Shown piece after piece: positions 1-8,642 of a DNA stretch of 37,157 nt (position 1 is its first letter; the number at the start of each line of letters is the position of its first letter). Made by a program: the position numbers and the translations under genes. The DNA comes from Candidatus Uhrbacteria bacterium RIFCSPHIGHO2_02_FULL_53_13 (GTDB lineage Bacteria; Patescibacteriota; Patescibacteriia; UBA9934; UBA11717): positions 1,423 to 38,579 of the forward strand of contig MGDX01000004.1 of the NCBI GenBank assembly GCA_001791035.1, given 5' to 3'. The notes below the pieces were generated by a model that had not been told where the DNA came from, made no database searches, and saw only the letters and a list, made by a program, of their open reading frames with translations.

Positions 1-1
1 G

Positions 2-958
2 CACTGGTACACGCTCGCCGAACAAACGGTCATGCCGCGCGCCATCGACAAGCAGAAGCTCGACCTCGTACATTTTCCCCATTTCAACGTTCCTTTGCGC
101 GTACGAACACCATTTGTCGTCACCATTCACGACCTCATTATGCTCGAACAACCGTGGTCGGCACGCGCCACCACGCGCTCGCGCATCGTGTTCGAGCTCA
201 AACGCCTTGGGTTTGCTAAAACGCTCCGTCACGCCGTTCAAAACGCAAGACACATCATCACCGTTTCCAATCACGCCAAAAATCAAATCATCCACAGGCT
301 GAATACATCGCAAAATGACATCAGCGTCGTGTATAATGGGTTTGATATCGCGGTTCCAAAATCCGCGAACACAAAACAAACATCAAATCGCGGCTCGTCC
401 ATCCTTTCACGGATCCAAACTCCGTACATCTTCAACGTGAGCAACTCGTATCCGCACAAGAATATCGAGACATTGCTCCACACGTTCAGCTTTCTTCTTG
501 CCGATCATCCCAACACGACGTTGGTGCTTGCGGGACCATCGAACGAGTTTCAAGATCGACTCAAAGAAGAAGCTCGAGAGATTGCCATTCCGGACGACCG
601 CATTTTGTTTACAGGGTTTTTGCGCGACGATGAGCTCACGGCGCTGTACAAAAACGCCGCGCTCTATGTGATTCCGTCGAAAGTGGAGGGATTCGGCATC
701 CCGCCGCTTGAAGCTTTGAAAAACGGCACGCCCGTTGCCGCCTCGCGCGCCAGCTGCATTCCGGAAATCTTGGGCGACGCCGCCATCTATTTCAATCCGG
801 ACGACATTGAGAGCATGCTTGAGGCCATGGAGCGTTTGCTGACCGATCGTTCGCTCAAAACCGCTCTCCTTTCCAAATCGCACGCCGTCCTTGCGCGCTA
901 CCGATGGGACGACGCCGCATCTCAAACTCTGCGAATATACGAGCGCTCCGTATCGTGA
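2..958 (+). CDS. Glycosyltransferase family 4 protein, 5' end cut by window edge
   Basis: The reading frame is open from the first bases of the window (HWYTLAEQTV precedes the first ATG at 32), so the true start lies upstream and the ATG at 32 is internal. The protein transfers a sugar from an activated donor, probably in surface glycan synthesis. Visible features are the end of the N-terminal Rossmann domain (FVVTIHDLI), the interdomain region with NVSNSYPHKNIETLL, typical of GT4 donor-domain starts, and the EX7E motif within EGFGIPPLEA near the C-terminus. It is followed after 70 nt by a DUF4012 gene on the same strand, a common neighbourhood in Patescibacteria glycan clusters. The acceptor and sugar cannot be told from sequence. 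The family call is firm. Confidence 0.9.
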   Translation, partial: HWYTLAEQTVMPRAIDKQKLDLVHFPHFNVPLRVRTPFVVTIHDLIMLEQPWSARATTRSRIVFELKRLGFAKTLRHAVQNARHIITVSNHAKNQIIHRLNTSQNDISVVYNGFDIAVPKSANTKQTSNRGSSILSRIQTPYIFNVSNSYPHKNIETLLHTFSFLLADHPNTTLVLAGPSNEFQDRLKEEAREIAIPDDRILFTGFLRDDELTALYKNAALYVIPSKVEGFGIPPLEALKNGTPVAASRASCIPEILGDAAIYFNPDDIESMLEAMERLLTDRSLKTALLSKSHAVLARYRWDDAASQTLRIYERSVS

Positions 959-1028
959 CCTCTGTACAGTCAGAGCACGGCGCGCCGAGCGGTCGCAGGA
1001 TTCATTTGCATGCCCCACTCACCGAGCC

Positions 1029-3668
1029 ATGCCCAGAACACCAAAAATAAAACGCCCGCCGCTTTCCCTTATAGCCCACGGCATCATGGAAGACATCGTC
1101 ATCGACGGCGAGTGTTTTGTTGCGATCGAACAAACGCCGTCCTCCGCCGCCGTGCGAATGCAGTGCGATATGGCACATCCCGTTTCGCCGCACCTCGTCA
1201 CGCTTGCCGATGCGTTTATTGCCGACGAGCAACCGCGAGCGTATCAAAACTTACTCGAAGCCACGCCGGCACTCACGGACGTTGATGCGGAAGAGCCATC
1301 GACGCTCCACATACAGACGCATCACATTGCAAAACAACTGGATCAAAATGCCAAAACGGTTATATCTTCGCGTCATCTTGAACGACCATCTCACGCCAAT
1401 TCAAAGCACCACGCCGCCACATCAAATATCACCGATCCCGTCTTCGAAGAGCTAACCATTGAACATCTCCTCTTGTGCGCCGACGCAGAGCAAGACACAT
1501 CCATCGCGACCGTCTTTGACGATGTTGGCGACGAAGCGCCGGAAACCGCAAAGCTCGCGCTCGATGAAGAGCAGGAAACCGCGGAACTCACGCTCGACGA
1601 TCTGTTGGATGACATCGCCATTGCCGAAGAGCTTGCCGATCTTCCAAAGTCCGCGGCACACAAACGCGCCGCACGCCCTACACGCGCTAAACGCACCCTC
1701 CCCATCGGCTGGGGAAAGGTGCTTGCCTCATTCATCGGTTTGTCGTTCGGCATCGTCCTGCCGCTTCAAGCGATGACAACCTTCTCGCGCACCGACACCG
1801 CCAAAGCCGACGTCGTAGACCGCGGAATGAGCGGCATCGGCGCGCTTTCGCGAGCCGTGCAATCCGCATCCGTCCAAGATTTTCGCCAAGCCACCGCCGA
1901 GTTTGATCGCGCGGCGCATGTGTTTGGATTGGCAAACGACGAATTGCGCGCCATGAATGCGCAACTCTTGGGAATTGCCGACGTTCTCCCGAACACGCGC
2001 AAAGAGGTACAAGCGGCGCGCCATTTGCTCAAAGCGGGCGAAGCTTCCGCGCGCGCGGCTTCCACGCTCACCAACGGACTTTCGACGGTCGCGAACCGCT
2101 CCGGCGAGCATGCCACCGACGCCATCTCACTCCTTGACGTGTTCGTTGAAAACGCCCTTCCCGATTTCACCATCGCATACGATCACCTTTCCGCCGTGCC
2201 GCAACAGGCGATTCCGTATGAGCATCGAGAGACCTTGCAGGAAGCGACCGCGCGCTCCAGCCAACTGCTTCAAGCGATGAACACGTTCCACGAATCGGCA
2301 GGCGCCATCAAGACGTTTCTCGGCCACCAGCAAACACAGCGCTACCTCATCCTCTTCCAAAATAACACAGAGCTTCGTCCCACAGGAGGATTTTGGGGGA
2401 GCTTTGCCGAAGTGGATCTTTTGAACGGTGAACTGCAAAGCATGCGCGTGCCAGGCGGCGGTACATACGAGATGCAGGGACAACTGCAAGCGTTCGTACA
2501 TGCGCCAGAACCCCTGCGGCTCGTTGGAGCGCGCTGGGAGTTTCAAGACGCGAATTGGTTTCCGGATTTCCCTACTTCCGCGCAAAAAGCGATGTGGTTT
2601 TACGAGCAAAGTGGGGGACCCACCGTTGACGGCGTCATTGCTATCAACGCCACATGGGTATCGGAACTCATTGCCGCCACCGGTCCCATTGAGCTTGCCG
2701 AGCAAGGAAAAATCATCGATAGCGAGAACTTTTTGTTTGAAACGCAAAAACATGTTGAGCTCGAATATGACAAAGAAGCCAACCGGCCCAAAGCGATTAT
2801 CGGCGACATGGCGAGCGTGCTCATTGACCGCCTCTCTAGCGCCGAGGGCGAGGATTTTTTGAAGATCGCCGAACTGTTGAGCGAGGGACTGTCCGATCAA
2901 GACATCCAAATCTACCATCGCGATCCAAACATTCAGTCTGCCATCCAAAAACTCGGTTGGGACGGATCGGTGCTTGGCAACGCGGGCGATTACTTTATGC
3001 TCGTGCACACAAATATCGCTGGCGGAAAAACGGACGGCGTGATTGACGATGACGTGGAACTCGTCTCGCGCATGCGCGATGACGGTCGCATCGAGAACAC
3101 GGCGCGGATTACGCGCACGCATCACGGGCTCAAAAGCTCTCTCTTTTCTGGAACGAACAACGTGTCGTTTACGCGCATTTTTGTGCCGCGCGGCAGTGAA
3201 CTCATGAGCGTGGAAGGCGCCGTGCCGCCCAACCCATCGCTCTTTGAATCGGACGCATCGCTCTCCAATGACCCGCTGTTATCGCGCGTCGAATCGGCTA
3301 CAACCGATCCGCAGACCGGTGCGTTCACGGCCGAGAGCTTTGGCAAAACAAGCTTCGGAGACTGGATGCAAACGGAGCCCGGCACCTCCAGCACGCTCAC
3401 ATTTACCTATCTCTTGCCGCAAGCCATCCTGGAGGAGCCGCGCGATACTGCGTTGTCGCGTTTTGCTGGTTTCGTCGGCGTTCCGCCGTCCACGCGCCAC
3501 TCTCTGCTCGTGCAAAAACAGTCCGGCGTTGAATTTCGAAAAACCGCGTACACATTTATCCCAAACGAGAGCCTGCGCCCCGTATGGTCGTCGGAAGAAA
3601 CGCTCACACAGTTTACGCTCGACCAAAATACCGACGGATATTTTGGCTTGATTTTGGAATCGATGTAG
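1029..3668 (+). CDS. DUF4012 domain-containing membrane-anchored protein
   Basis: The protein is 879 aa from the ATG at 1029 (MPRTPKIKRPPLSL). Upstream in-frame starts would overlap the glycosyltransferase by 68 nt and add a low-complexity tail, so I prefer 1029; ATG 1086 is another possibility. The first ~220 residues are soluble and become very acidic (DEEQETAELTLDDLLDD), presumably cytoplasmic. A single membrane segment follows at about residues 227-247, then a helical region, then the DUF4012 core from about residue 438, with the hallmark LFQNNTELRPTGGF, the DANWFPDFPTSAQKA stretch and DGVIAINATW. The family is widespread in Patescibacteria and Gram-positive bacteria, often next to glycosyltransferases. 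Its biochemical function is not established; a role in surface polysaccharide attachment is inferred from context only. Confidence 0.88.
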   Translation: MPRTPKIKRPPLSLIAHGIMEDIVIDGECFVAIEQTPSSAAVRMQCDMAHPVSPHLVTLADAFIADEQPRAYQNLLEATPALTDVDAEEPSTLHIQTHHIAKQLDQNAKTVISSRHLERPSHANSKHHAATSNITDPVFEELTIEHLLLCADAEQDTSIATVFDDVGDEAPETAKLALDEEQETAELTLDDLLDDIAIAEELADLPKSAAHKRAARPTRAKRTLPIGWGKVLASFIGLSFGIVLPLQAMTTFSRTDTAKADVVDRGMSGIGALSRAVQSASVQDFRQATAEFDRAAHVFGLANDELRAMNAQLLGIADVLPNTRKEVQAARHLLKAGEASARAASTLTNGLSTVANRSGEHATDAISLLDVFVENALPDFTIAYDHLSAVPQQAIPYEHRETLQEATARSSQLLQAMNTFHESAGAIKTFLGHQQTQRYLILFQNNTELRPTGGFWGSFAEVDLLNGELQSMRVPGGGTYEMQGQLQAFVHAPEPLRLVGARWEFQDANWFPDFPTSAQKAMWFYEQSGGPTVDGVIAINATWVSELIAATGPIELAEQGKIIDSENFLFETQKHVELEYDKEANRPKAIIGDMASVLIDRLSSAEGEDFLKIAELLSEGLSDQDIQIYHRDPNIQSAIQKLGWDGSVLGNAGDYFMLVHTNIAGGKTDGVIDDDVELVSRMRDDGRIENTARITRTHHGLKSSLFSGTNNVSFTRIFVPRGSELMSVEGAVPPNPSLFESDASLSNDPLLSRVESATTDPQTGAFTAESFGKTSFGDWMQTEPGTSSTLTFTYLLPQAILEEPRDTALSRFAGFVGVPPSTRHSLLVQKQSGVEFRKTAYTFIPNESLRPVWSSEETLTQFTLDQNTDGYFGLILESM

Positions 3669-3681
3669 AGAATAAGCATCT

Positions 3682-5649
3682 ATGAAAAAGAAGCACAAAG
3701 CGAGTGCCGCGTCCGAGACACATCACCATGACACGCACGAGCCACACCAGCGTGAAGCATCCTCGCACGATACGCACCCATCGCACGATCCCGAAACGGA
3801 AGAAGACGAGACGCACACGCCTCGCTCCATTGACGCAGAGCTCAGAGAAATGTATGCGATCAACGACACGAATAAAAAAGAAACGAAGACGCGCTTGTCC
3901 AAGCTCGAAATCGTCACGCGTCCCGTGGTGCGACGCGTGTTGGTCGTCGTGCTCCTGATCTTGATAGCCGTCGCCGCGGGGCTCACGGGATCGCTTCTCA
4001 TCAATCAGCCGTTCCAGTCATCACCAAGGGATGCGCTTACGTTTGAAGTTCAATTTGCCGATGACGAGGTCGCGAGCGGAGAGCAAACCACAATCACCAT
4101 TCCGTATCAAAATCCGGCGTCCATTCCGCTTGCCGATTTGGAAGTGACGGTGCATATCCCAGAAGCATTTGCCGTTGATTCCGTGGAACCGGCGGCGATT
4201 GAAAGCTCCCCGTACACGTTTCGCATCGGCACTGTTGAGCCGGGAGGTACCGGTGACATTGTGTTCACGGGGCGATTTTTTGGAGCAGTGAGCACGGCGC
4301 ACACGGTGCAAACGATTATGCGCTACAAGCCCGCCAATTTCAGCTCGCATTTTGAGGACATTGCGTCCAAGAGTGTTCTGATCAGCGACAGCGCGTATCG
4401 CGTCAGTCTTGGCGGACCGGATCGTGCGGTGCCGGAGGAAACGCAGACATACACAATCACACTTGAACGCCGCGTGGAAGGCGCAAACGTGCCGCTGGAA
4501 CTTCGGCTCGAGGTTCCAAGCACGTTTGAGCTCAACTCAAGCGATCGCACGCCGGATCATGAGGATTCGTTGAGCTGGACGATCGCGTCCATCCCGAGCG
4601 ATGCACCGATAACCATCTCCTTCACGGGGCACTTTACGTCAAGCGCGGGCATAAAAACAAACGAGCCTATGATCGCGACGATTGCGTATGTGCGCAACGA
4701 TGCGCGGTTTGAGCAATCGCGTGTGGAGCTCTCCACCGAGGTGCTCGCCAACGCACTATCACTCACTTTAGTCGCTAACGGCGAAACGGGGAGCTCCATT
4801 ATTTTGCCGGGGGACGATTTGACGCTCAACCTCACGCTCTCCAACACCGGCGAAGAAACCGCCGAAGATGTGAGACTCGTCCTCACGGTGCTCGAAGGTG
4901 ACAGCCGCCTTGATATCGCCGGGCGCAGCGGCATCCCCGATGGGACGCGCAAGGGCAACGCCATCGTGTGGGATGGCGAGGATTTGAACCGGCTCGCCAC
5001 ATTGCACGGAGCGGAAAACGCCAGCGTGGATTTGGCGATTCCACTGCGCGAGAGCGGCGCCGATACCATCGTCCTCCAAGCGGAAGCCTCGGTGGATATG
5101 ATCGGCGGCATTGGAACAAGCCGCACGCTCACCTCCAACCGCGTCACCATTCAGGTGGCCTCCGATTTGCAGGCCACAAGTGGCGCACGCTACTTTGACA
5201 GCGAAGGGTTTGCCGTCGGTCAGGGACCGATTCCACCGCTTGCCGATTCGCGCACCACATATCGCGTGACATGGAGTTTGTCCGGCGGCGTGCACGATTT
5301 GCAAGACCTCACCATGACAGCGCCAATTCCCGAGCGCGCAACCTGGGGCGGCGTGGTATCGGTGACCAACGGATCGCTCGGCTACGACCCTGTAGCAAAC
5401 CGCGTACGTTGGACGCTGGACCGCTTGCCGTCCGGCCAAGCGCCGCCGATTGTGGTGTTTGATATGCACGTGACGCCTACGGAGGCAGATGTGGGATCGT
5501 TCGTAGACATCATCAGCGAGGCACGCGTGAATGGATACGACAATGTTGCCGGCACATCCGTGTCCGCAACAGCGCCCGCACAAACAACAGAGCTTCCGGA
5601 TGATCCGGAAGCGGCAGAACGCGGCGTCGTGCTAGACGCCGAAACATAA
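3682..5649 (+). CDS. Membrane-anchored protein with Ig-like/DUF11-type repeats
   Basis: The protein is 655 aa. The N-terminal ~80 residues are rich in His, Asp, Glu and Thr (HHHDTHEPHQ, PSHDPETEEDE) and precede a single transmembrane helix at about residues 86-107 (VLVVVLLILIAVAAGLTG). The remaining ~540 residues are beta-rich and look like successive Ig-like modules of the DUF11/CARDB kind, with recurring 'NTGEETAEDVRLVLTV' and 'IPERATW' type stretches. The topology is a short His-rich cytoplasmic tail with a long extracytoplasmic stalk. It starts 13 nt after the DUF4012 gene and is probably co-transcribed, which suggests a shared surface role. The His-rich tail might bind metal, but that is only a guess. 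It ends 6 nt from the convergent transglycosylase gene. Confidence 0.75.
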   Translation: MKKKHKASAASETHHHDTHEPHQREASSHDTHPSHDPETEEDETHTPRSIDAELREMYAINDTNKKETKTRLSKLEIVTRPVVRRVLVVVLLILIAVAAGLTGSLLINQPFQSSPRDALTFEVQFADDEVASGEQTTITIPYQNPASIPLADLEVTVHIPEAFAVDSVEPAAIESSPYTFRIGTVEPGGTGDIVFTGRFFGAVSTAHTVQTIMRYKPANFSSHFEDIASKSVLISDSAYRVSLGGPDRAVPEETQTYTITLERRVEGANVPLELRLEVPSTFELNSSDRTPDHEDSLSWTIASIPSDAPITISFTGHFTSSAGIKTNEPMIATIAYVRNDARFEQSRVELSTEVLANALSLTLVANGETGSSIILPGDDLTLNLTLSNTGEETAEDVRLVLTVLEGDSRLDIAGRSGIPDGTRKGNAIVWDGEDLNRLATLHGAENASVDLAIPLRESGADTIVLQAEASVDMIGGIGTSRTLTSNRVTIQVASDLQATSGARYFDSEGFAVGQGPIPPLADSRTTYRVTWSLSGGVHDLQDLTMTAPIPERATWGGVVSVTNGSLGYDPVANRVRWTLDRLPSGQAPPIVVFDMHVTPTEADVGSFVDIISEARVNGYDNVAGTSVSATAPAQTTELPDDPEAAERGVVLDAET

Positions 5650-5655
5650 AAACAC

Positions 5656-7461
5656 TCATTCAGTCCTTTCGCGTGACACCTCTTCAATAACGGAGAGCGC
5701 ATCGTCACAGTAGGAAAGTCGTATCTCTACGCGCCCCATCCCTTCAGACGGTAGAGCAAACCCCCTGCGCCCTTCTTGTTGTGCCTGCGCCAAGAATCGT
5801 GCCGAACGATAGTAGAACTCGGCAAGGCGCAGATACACCGGTTCGTTCGTCTCTTGATAGAGCACGTACGCCGCATCGCCCATCCATTGATTTTTGGGAT
5901 AGTTGTTGTGGATATACTCGCCCTTCCATCCGTGGCGAGAAATGTCGTTGGACCGCGCGCGCTCTGCGACGCGTCCCACTTCCGTCGCGTGCAACTTCTC
6001 CAGCTCCTGCGCAAGACGACCAATGTCCTCCGCGGCATGCACAGCACGGTCGTCTTCGTCTGCCATCGGTTCAGATACTCCCTCCTCTCCCTGATTCTGA
6101 CGCTCCATGAGTTCAAACAGGTGCTTTATCAATCCAGCTTTTGACTCAAAGAGTCCGCCCACAGCACCCGCCAATCCAGCCACGGCCGTCTTGCCGGATG
6201 CACGCAAAAATGTACGACGCGACATAAGATCGTTGCGCTTCAAGGCGCCGTACACAGCCGCGGCCACGGCGGCAGAGGCGGCCAACCCAACTAAAGACTG
6301 CCCCTGCACCGCGCCATCATCGTCCTCTATCCGCACGCCCGAATCAAACTGTTTGAACGCCTCAATAGAAAACACATACCCGCCAGACTCGCGCCCGTAC
6401 TTCCGGCCGGAGCGAAACTCCTTTTGCCAGCGCACGTACTCACGGCGATAGCGCGTTGTGATGTAGGTATACAAACCGCCAGTGCCCGCCTCTGCCACCT
6501 GCTCAATATCGCGCTCGCTCAACCCATACTCCGAGGAATTCGCCAAAATCTTAAACATCTTTTTGAAGTGTCCTTCCCCACATTGATACGCATTGATGGT
6601 CGCCGGACCGATGAGCGCCTCTGGAGACAGCGCGTACTTTTTTTCAATGGTGCGATAGTGTTCGTCCTGCGACAAGGTGTCGTAGATATTTGTGTAATAT
6701 CGAACGGCCGCGCGTGTTGCCAGTTCAAAATCCAGACGCTCGTCTACACGCGGACGCGATACCCTCAAGCCATTATGACGCGCCGTATCGCTCATAAATT
6801 GCCACGCCCCTCTGGCACCCGTTCGGCTCACCAAATCGGTCCGATACTTTGATTCTTGAAACGGAACATACGGCAATGTCTCCTTGAGATACGCGGGCAA
6901 ATCCGACTCGCCAATGATGCGTTGCGCAAACACAAACCGCGTGAGTTCTTCATGACCTTCAACAGGGAGTGTCGCATAGCGATCCTTGGCGATACGATAT
7001 TCGTTCTTGAGTTCGCGCGTAGATTTTTCGTCAATCTGTTCTTGAAACTCGGGAGCATTTTCAGCAATGTCCGCGCTCTCCCGTCGCTCAACTTCCTCTC
7101 CGGCTTCCTCCAAAATATGCTGGCGGCTATGCGCCCGCACTTCCTCTACGCCGCCGCTCACGATAGCTCCCACAGCCAAGCCCGTCCCCTCCGCGCCATA
7201 CAGCGGCCGGTTGACACGATGCGCCGCGCTCGCCGCCTTAGCCGCTTTCTCGCCCAAATGCGCATCCTGAACGGCTTTGGCCGCCTTTCCTCCAAGCCGA
7301 GCCACCTCCTTAGCGCCACGAACAACCCTTTTGCCTGCAGCTTTAGCCACATCGCCAACCGCAATGTCTTTGTATAACAAACCATCCGACTTGTCTTGTG
7401 CGGTCGGTTTGCGTTCCTCTGGCTGGCCAGAAGGCGGGCGTTCTGGAGTACGTTTTGGCAT
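5656..7461 (-). CDS. Lytic-transglycosylase (SLT) domain protein with internal Tat-like motif
   Basis: The protein is 601 aa. An SLT-type lysozyme-like domain spans about residues 185-345. The likely catalytic Glu is Glu203 in PFQESKY, followed by GARGAWQFM (216-223), both standard for MltD/Slt-like enzymes that cleave glycan strands of peptidoglycan. There is no N-terminal signal peptide: the first ~90 residues are charged and Ala/Lys rich. A hydrophobic stretch at about 389-407 is followed by SRRTFLR (414-420) and an Ala/Gly-rich hydrophobic segment, which matches a twin-arginine signal but in the middle of the protein. The C-terminal ~100 residues are helical and not recognised. It lies downstream of the STAS-like gene and may be part of that operon. 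How the catalytic domain reaches the cell wall is unclear. Confidence 0.8.
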   Translation of the reverse strand: MPKRTPERPPSGQPEERKPTAQDKSDGLLYKDIAVGDVAKAAGKRVVRGAKEVARLGGKAAKAVQDAHLGEKAAKAASAAHRVNRPLYGAEGTGLAVGAIVSGGVEEVRAHSRQHILEEAGEEVERRESADIAENAPEFQEQIDEKSTRELKNEYRIAKDRYATLPVEGHEELTRFVFAQRIIGESDLPAYLKETLPYVPFQESKYRTDLVSRTGARGAWQFMSDTARHNGLRVSRPRVDERLDFELATRAAVRYYTNIYDTLSQDEHYRTIEKKYALSPEALIGPATINAYQCGEGHFKKMFKILANSSEYGLSERDIEQVAEAGTGGLYTYITTRYRREYVRWQKEFRSGRKYGRESGGYVFSIEAFKQFDSGVRIEDDDGAVQGQSLVGLAASAAVAAAVYGALKRNDLMSRRTFLRASGKTAVAGLAGAVGGLFESKAGLIKHLFELMERQNQGEEGVSEPMADEDDRAVHAAEDIGRLAQELEKLHATEVGRVAERARSNDISRHGWKGEYIHNNYPKNQWMGDAAYVLYQETNEPVYLRLAEFYYRSARFLAQAQQEGRRGFALPSEGMGRVEIRLSYCDDALSVIEEVSRERTE

Positions 7462-7502
7462 ACGATGATGGTTTGATTGTACTACAATTGATACGAATCG
7501 AT

Positions 7503-7820
7503 CTATTTTTTCTCCATTTCCTTCATTGCTCGCACAGCAACTTTCGCGACAAGATCTTGTCGCGCTTCCGCAAGCGTGGGAAGAATTGCGAGGACGGAAG
7601 CATTGTGAGTTGGAATAATTTCCACGGTTTCACCAACGTAGTCAGTGAGATGTGTCAAAAATTCATCAAGCCACGATGGGGTGACGGTAAGAATTCCCTC
7701 AAAATCAATTTGAACGATTTGACCTGGATTGAGCTGCGGTCGAATGGCACCGAAGGCCTCAAGTCCGGCAGAGCGTGAGATGAGAACATCGCCAAACTTT
7801 TTGACATGAATGATTTGCAT
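7503..7820 (-). CDS. STAS-like (DUF4325-type) protein
   Basis: The protein is 105 aa. The pattern of a short strand, then VQIDFEGILTVTPSWLDEFL, is that of the DUF4325 STAS-like family, in which the helix after the 'DF-G' strand carries the regulatory surface of anti-sigma-antagonist-like folds. It starts 11 nt after the MerR-HTH/GHKL-ATPase gene on the same strand. In many bacteria a GHKL ATPase domain and a DUF4325 domain are encoded together or fused, so the two proteins here probably form a partner-switch pair. The helix after the core strand contains Ser/Thr (VTPSW) that could be phosphorylated by the ATPase partner; this is inference. What it controls is unknown; the next gene downstream is the transglycosylase. 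Confidence 0.75.
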   Translation of the reverse strand: MQIIHVKKFGDVLISRSAGLEAFGAIRPQLNPGQIVQIDFEGILTVTPSWLDEFLTHLTDYVGETVEIIPTHNASVLAILPTLAEARQDLVAKVAVRAMKEMEKK

Positions 7821-7831
7821 AGTCGTTCGTT

Positions 7832-8563
7832 CTAAAATGAGATCACGGCAAACGTTCCACGAATAAATTCGTCAGACATTTTGACCCGCATGGTGCCAGG
7901 CTTTTTTGGAATGATCACCATACCGACTCCAGATTGAAACAAGAGTCCTATTTGATTTGATTCCATTATTTTTCGCACGACCTTGAGTCCGTTTCCGCGC
8001 TTTTCTGGACTTCTTCCCGAAATGATTTCTGTAAAAGCCGTGGTGAGAGCTTCAACATCAGACGAAATACGAGGGCGCGCTTGTTGAAGCGTGGTTTTGA
8101 CTCCACGTCCACGATCCGCGAGAACAATCAGTCGTTTGCCCACATTATAGGCATAAAACACGCCGGGGATATCAAGCCAATTGCCAACGTTATGCGCAAA
8201 AGAATTATCACCCACTTCTCCCGCCACGAGCGTGACAAGTGATACCAGATCCTCCGAGAGACGCCCGCTCTGCTGAAGTTCGAAGCCCATTCCGGCAACT
8301 CGACTCGTGAAGCGATCGGGTCGTTCACAATAGAATTCGCGCGGAAGATCCGGTGGAAACGCGCTGACGGCCCAAGCGTGCCCCAATTTTTGAATATCAA
8401 GCACAAAAAGCTTCAAACGTGTTAGAGAGTAGTAACGCTGTTGTCCCGAACTTCGTTCAGCGTGAAGCTTACCGGACTTTTCCCAGTTACGCAGCGTTTG
8501 CACAGAAACACCAAGAATTTTGGCAGCCTCACCGATTCTAATCTTTTTATCACTTGTTTCCAT
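7832..8563 (-). CDS. MerR-type HTH fused to GHKL (histidine-kinase-like) ATPase domain
   Basis: The protein is 243 aa. Residues 8-55 form a MerR-like winged helix (RIGEAAKILGVSVQTLRNWE, then QRYYSLTRL). Residues ~105-220 show a GHKL ATP-binding fold: an N-box-like EVGDNSFAHN (116-125), a G1-like DRGRGV (150-155), and a G2-like GRSPEKRGNGLKVVRKI from 183. This resembles SpoIIAB/RsbW-type anti-sigma kinases rather than a sensor histidine kinase, since no dimerisation/His domain is seen. A DNA-binding domain on the kinase implies that the switch acts directly on a promoter. The best candidate target is its own, where a 14-bp perfect inverted repeat overlaps a near-consensus promoter. The adjacent STAS-like gene is the expected partner. 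No good Shine-Dalgarno sequence is visible. Confidence 0.8.
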   Translation of the reverse strand: METSDKKIRIGEAAKILGVSVQTLRNWEKSGKLHAERSSGQQRYYSLTRLKLFVLDIQKLGHAWAVSAFPPDLPREFYCERPDRFTSRVAGMGFELQQSGRLSEDLVSLVTLVAGEVGDNSFAHNVGNWLDIPGVFYAYNVGKRLIVLADRGRGVKTTLQQARPRISSDVEALTTAFTEIISGRSPEKRGNGLKVVRKIMESNQIGLLFQSGVGMVIIPKKPGTMRVKMSDEFIRGTFAVISF

Positions 8564-8586
8564 GACTGATAGGTTATAGTCATCGC

Positions 8587-8615
8587 ACTATAGTCTAAAT
8601 ACCTATAAAAGTCAA
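8587..8615 (-). promoter_or_regulatory. Sigma70-like promoter of the MerR-GHKL gene
   Basis: Reading the minus strand, TTGACT (8615-8610) and TATAGT (8592-8587) are separated by exactly 17 bp. This leaves a leader of about 17 nt before the ATG at 8563. It is among the best promoter matches in the window. Confidence 0.75.
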
Positions 8616-8635
8616 GATTGCTTTATAGGTATTTA
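8596..8635. promoter_or_regulatory. Inverted-repeat operator candidate (14-bp arms)
   Basis: TAAATACCTATAAA (8596-8609) and its exact reverse complement (8622-8635) are separated by 12 bp. One arm sits in the promoter spacer and the other just upstream of the -35 box of the MerR-GHKL gene. Partial copies of the half-site (ATAGGTTATAG, AACTATAAAA) lie on either side. The position suits repression by the encoded HTH protein. A weak terminator for the upstream FemAB gene is the alternative, but no T-run follows. Confidence 0.6.
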
Positions 8636-8642
8636 CGCAAAA

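Noticed and set aside
2127..3125. 332-codon open frame antisense to the DUF4012 gene
   Set aside because: It lies wholly within the DUF4012 core on the other strand and has no domain pattern or start signal.
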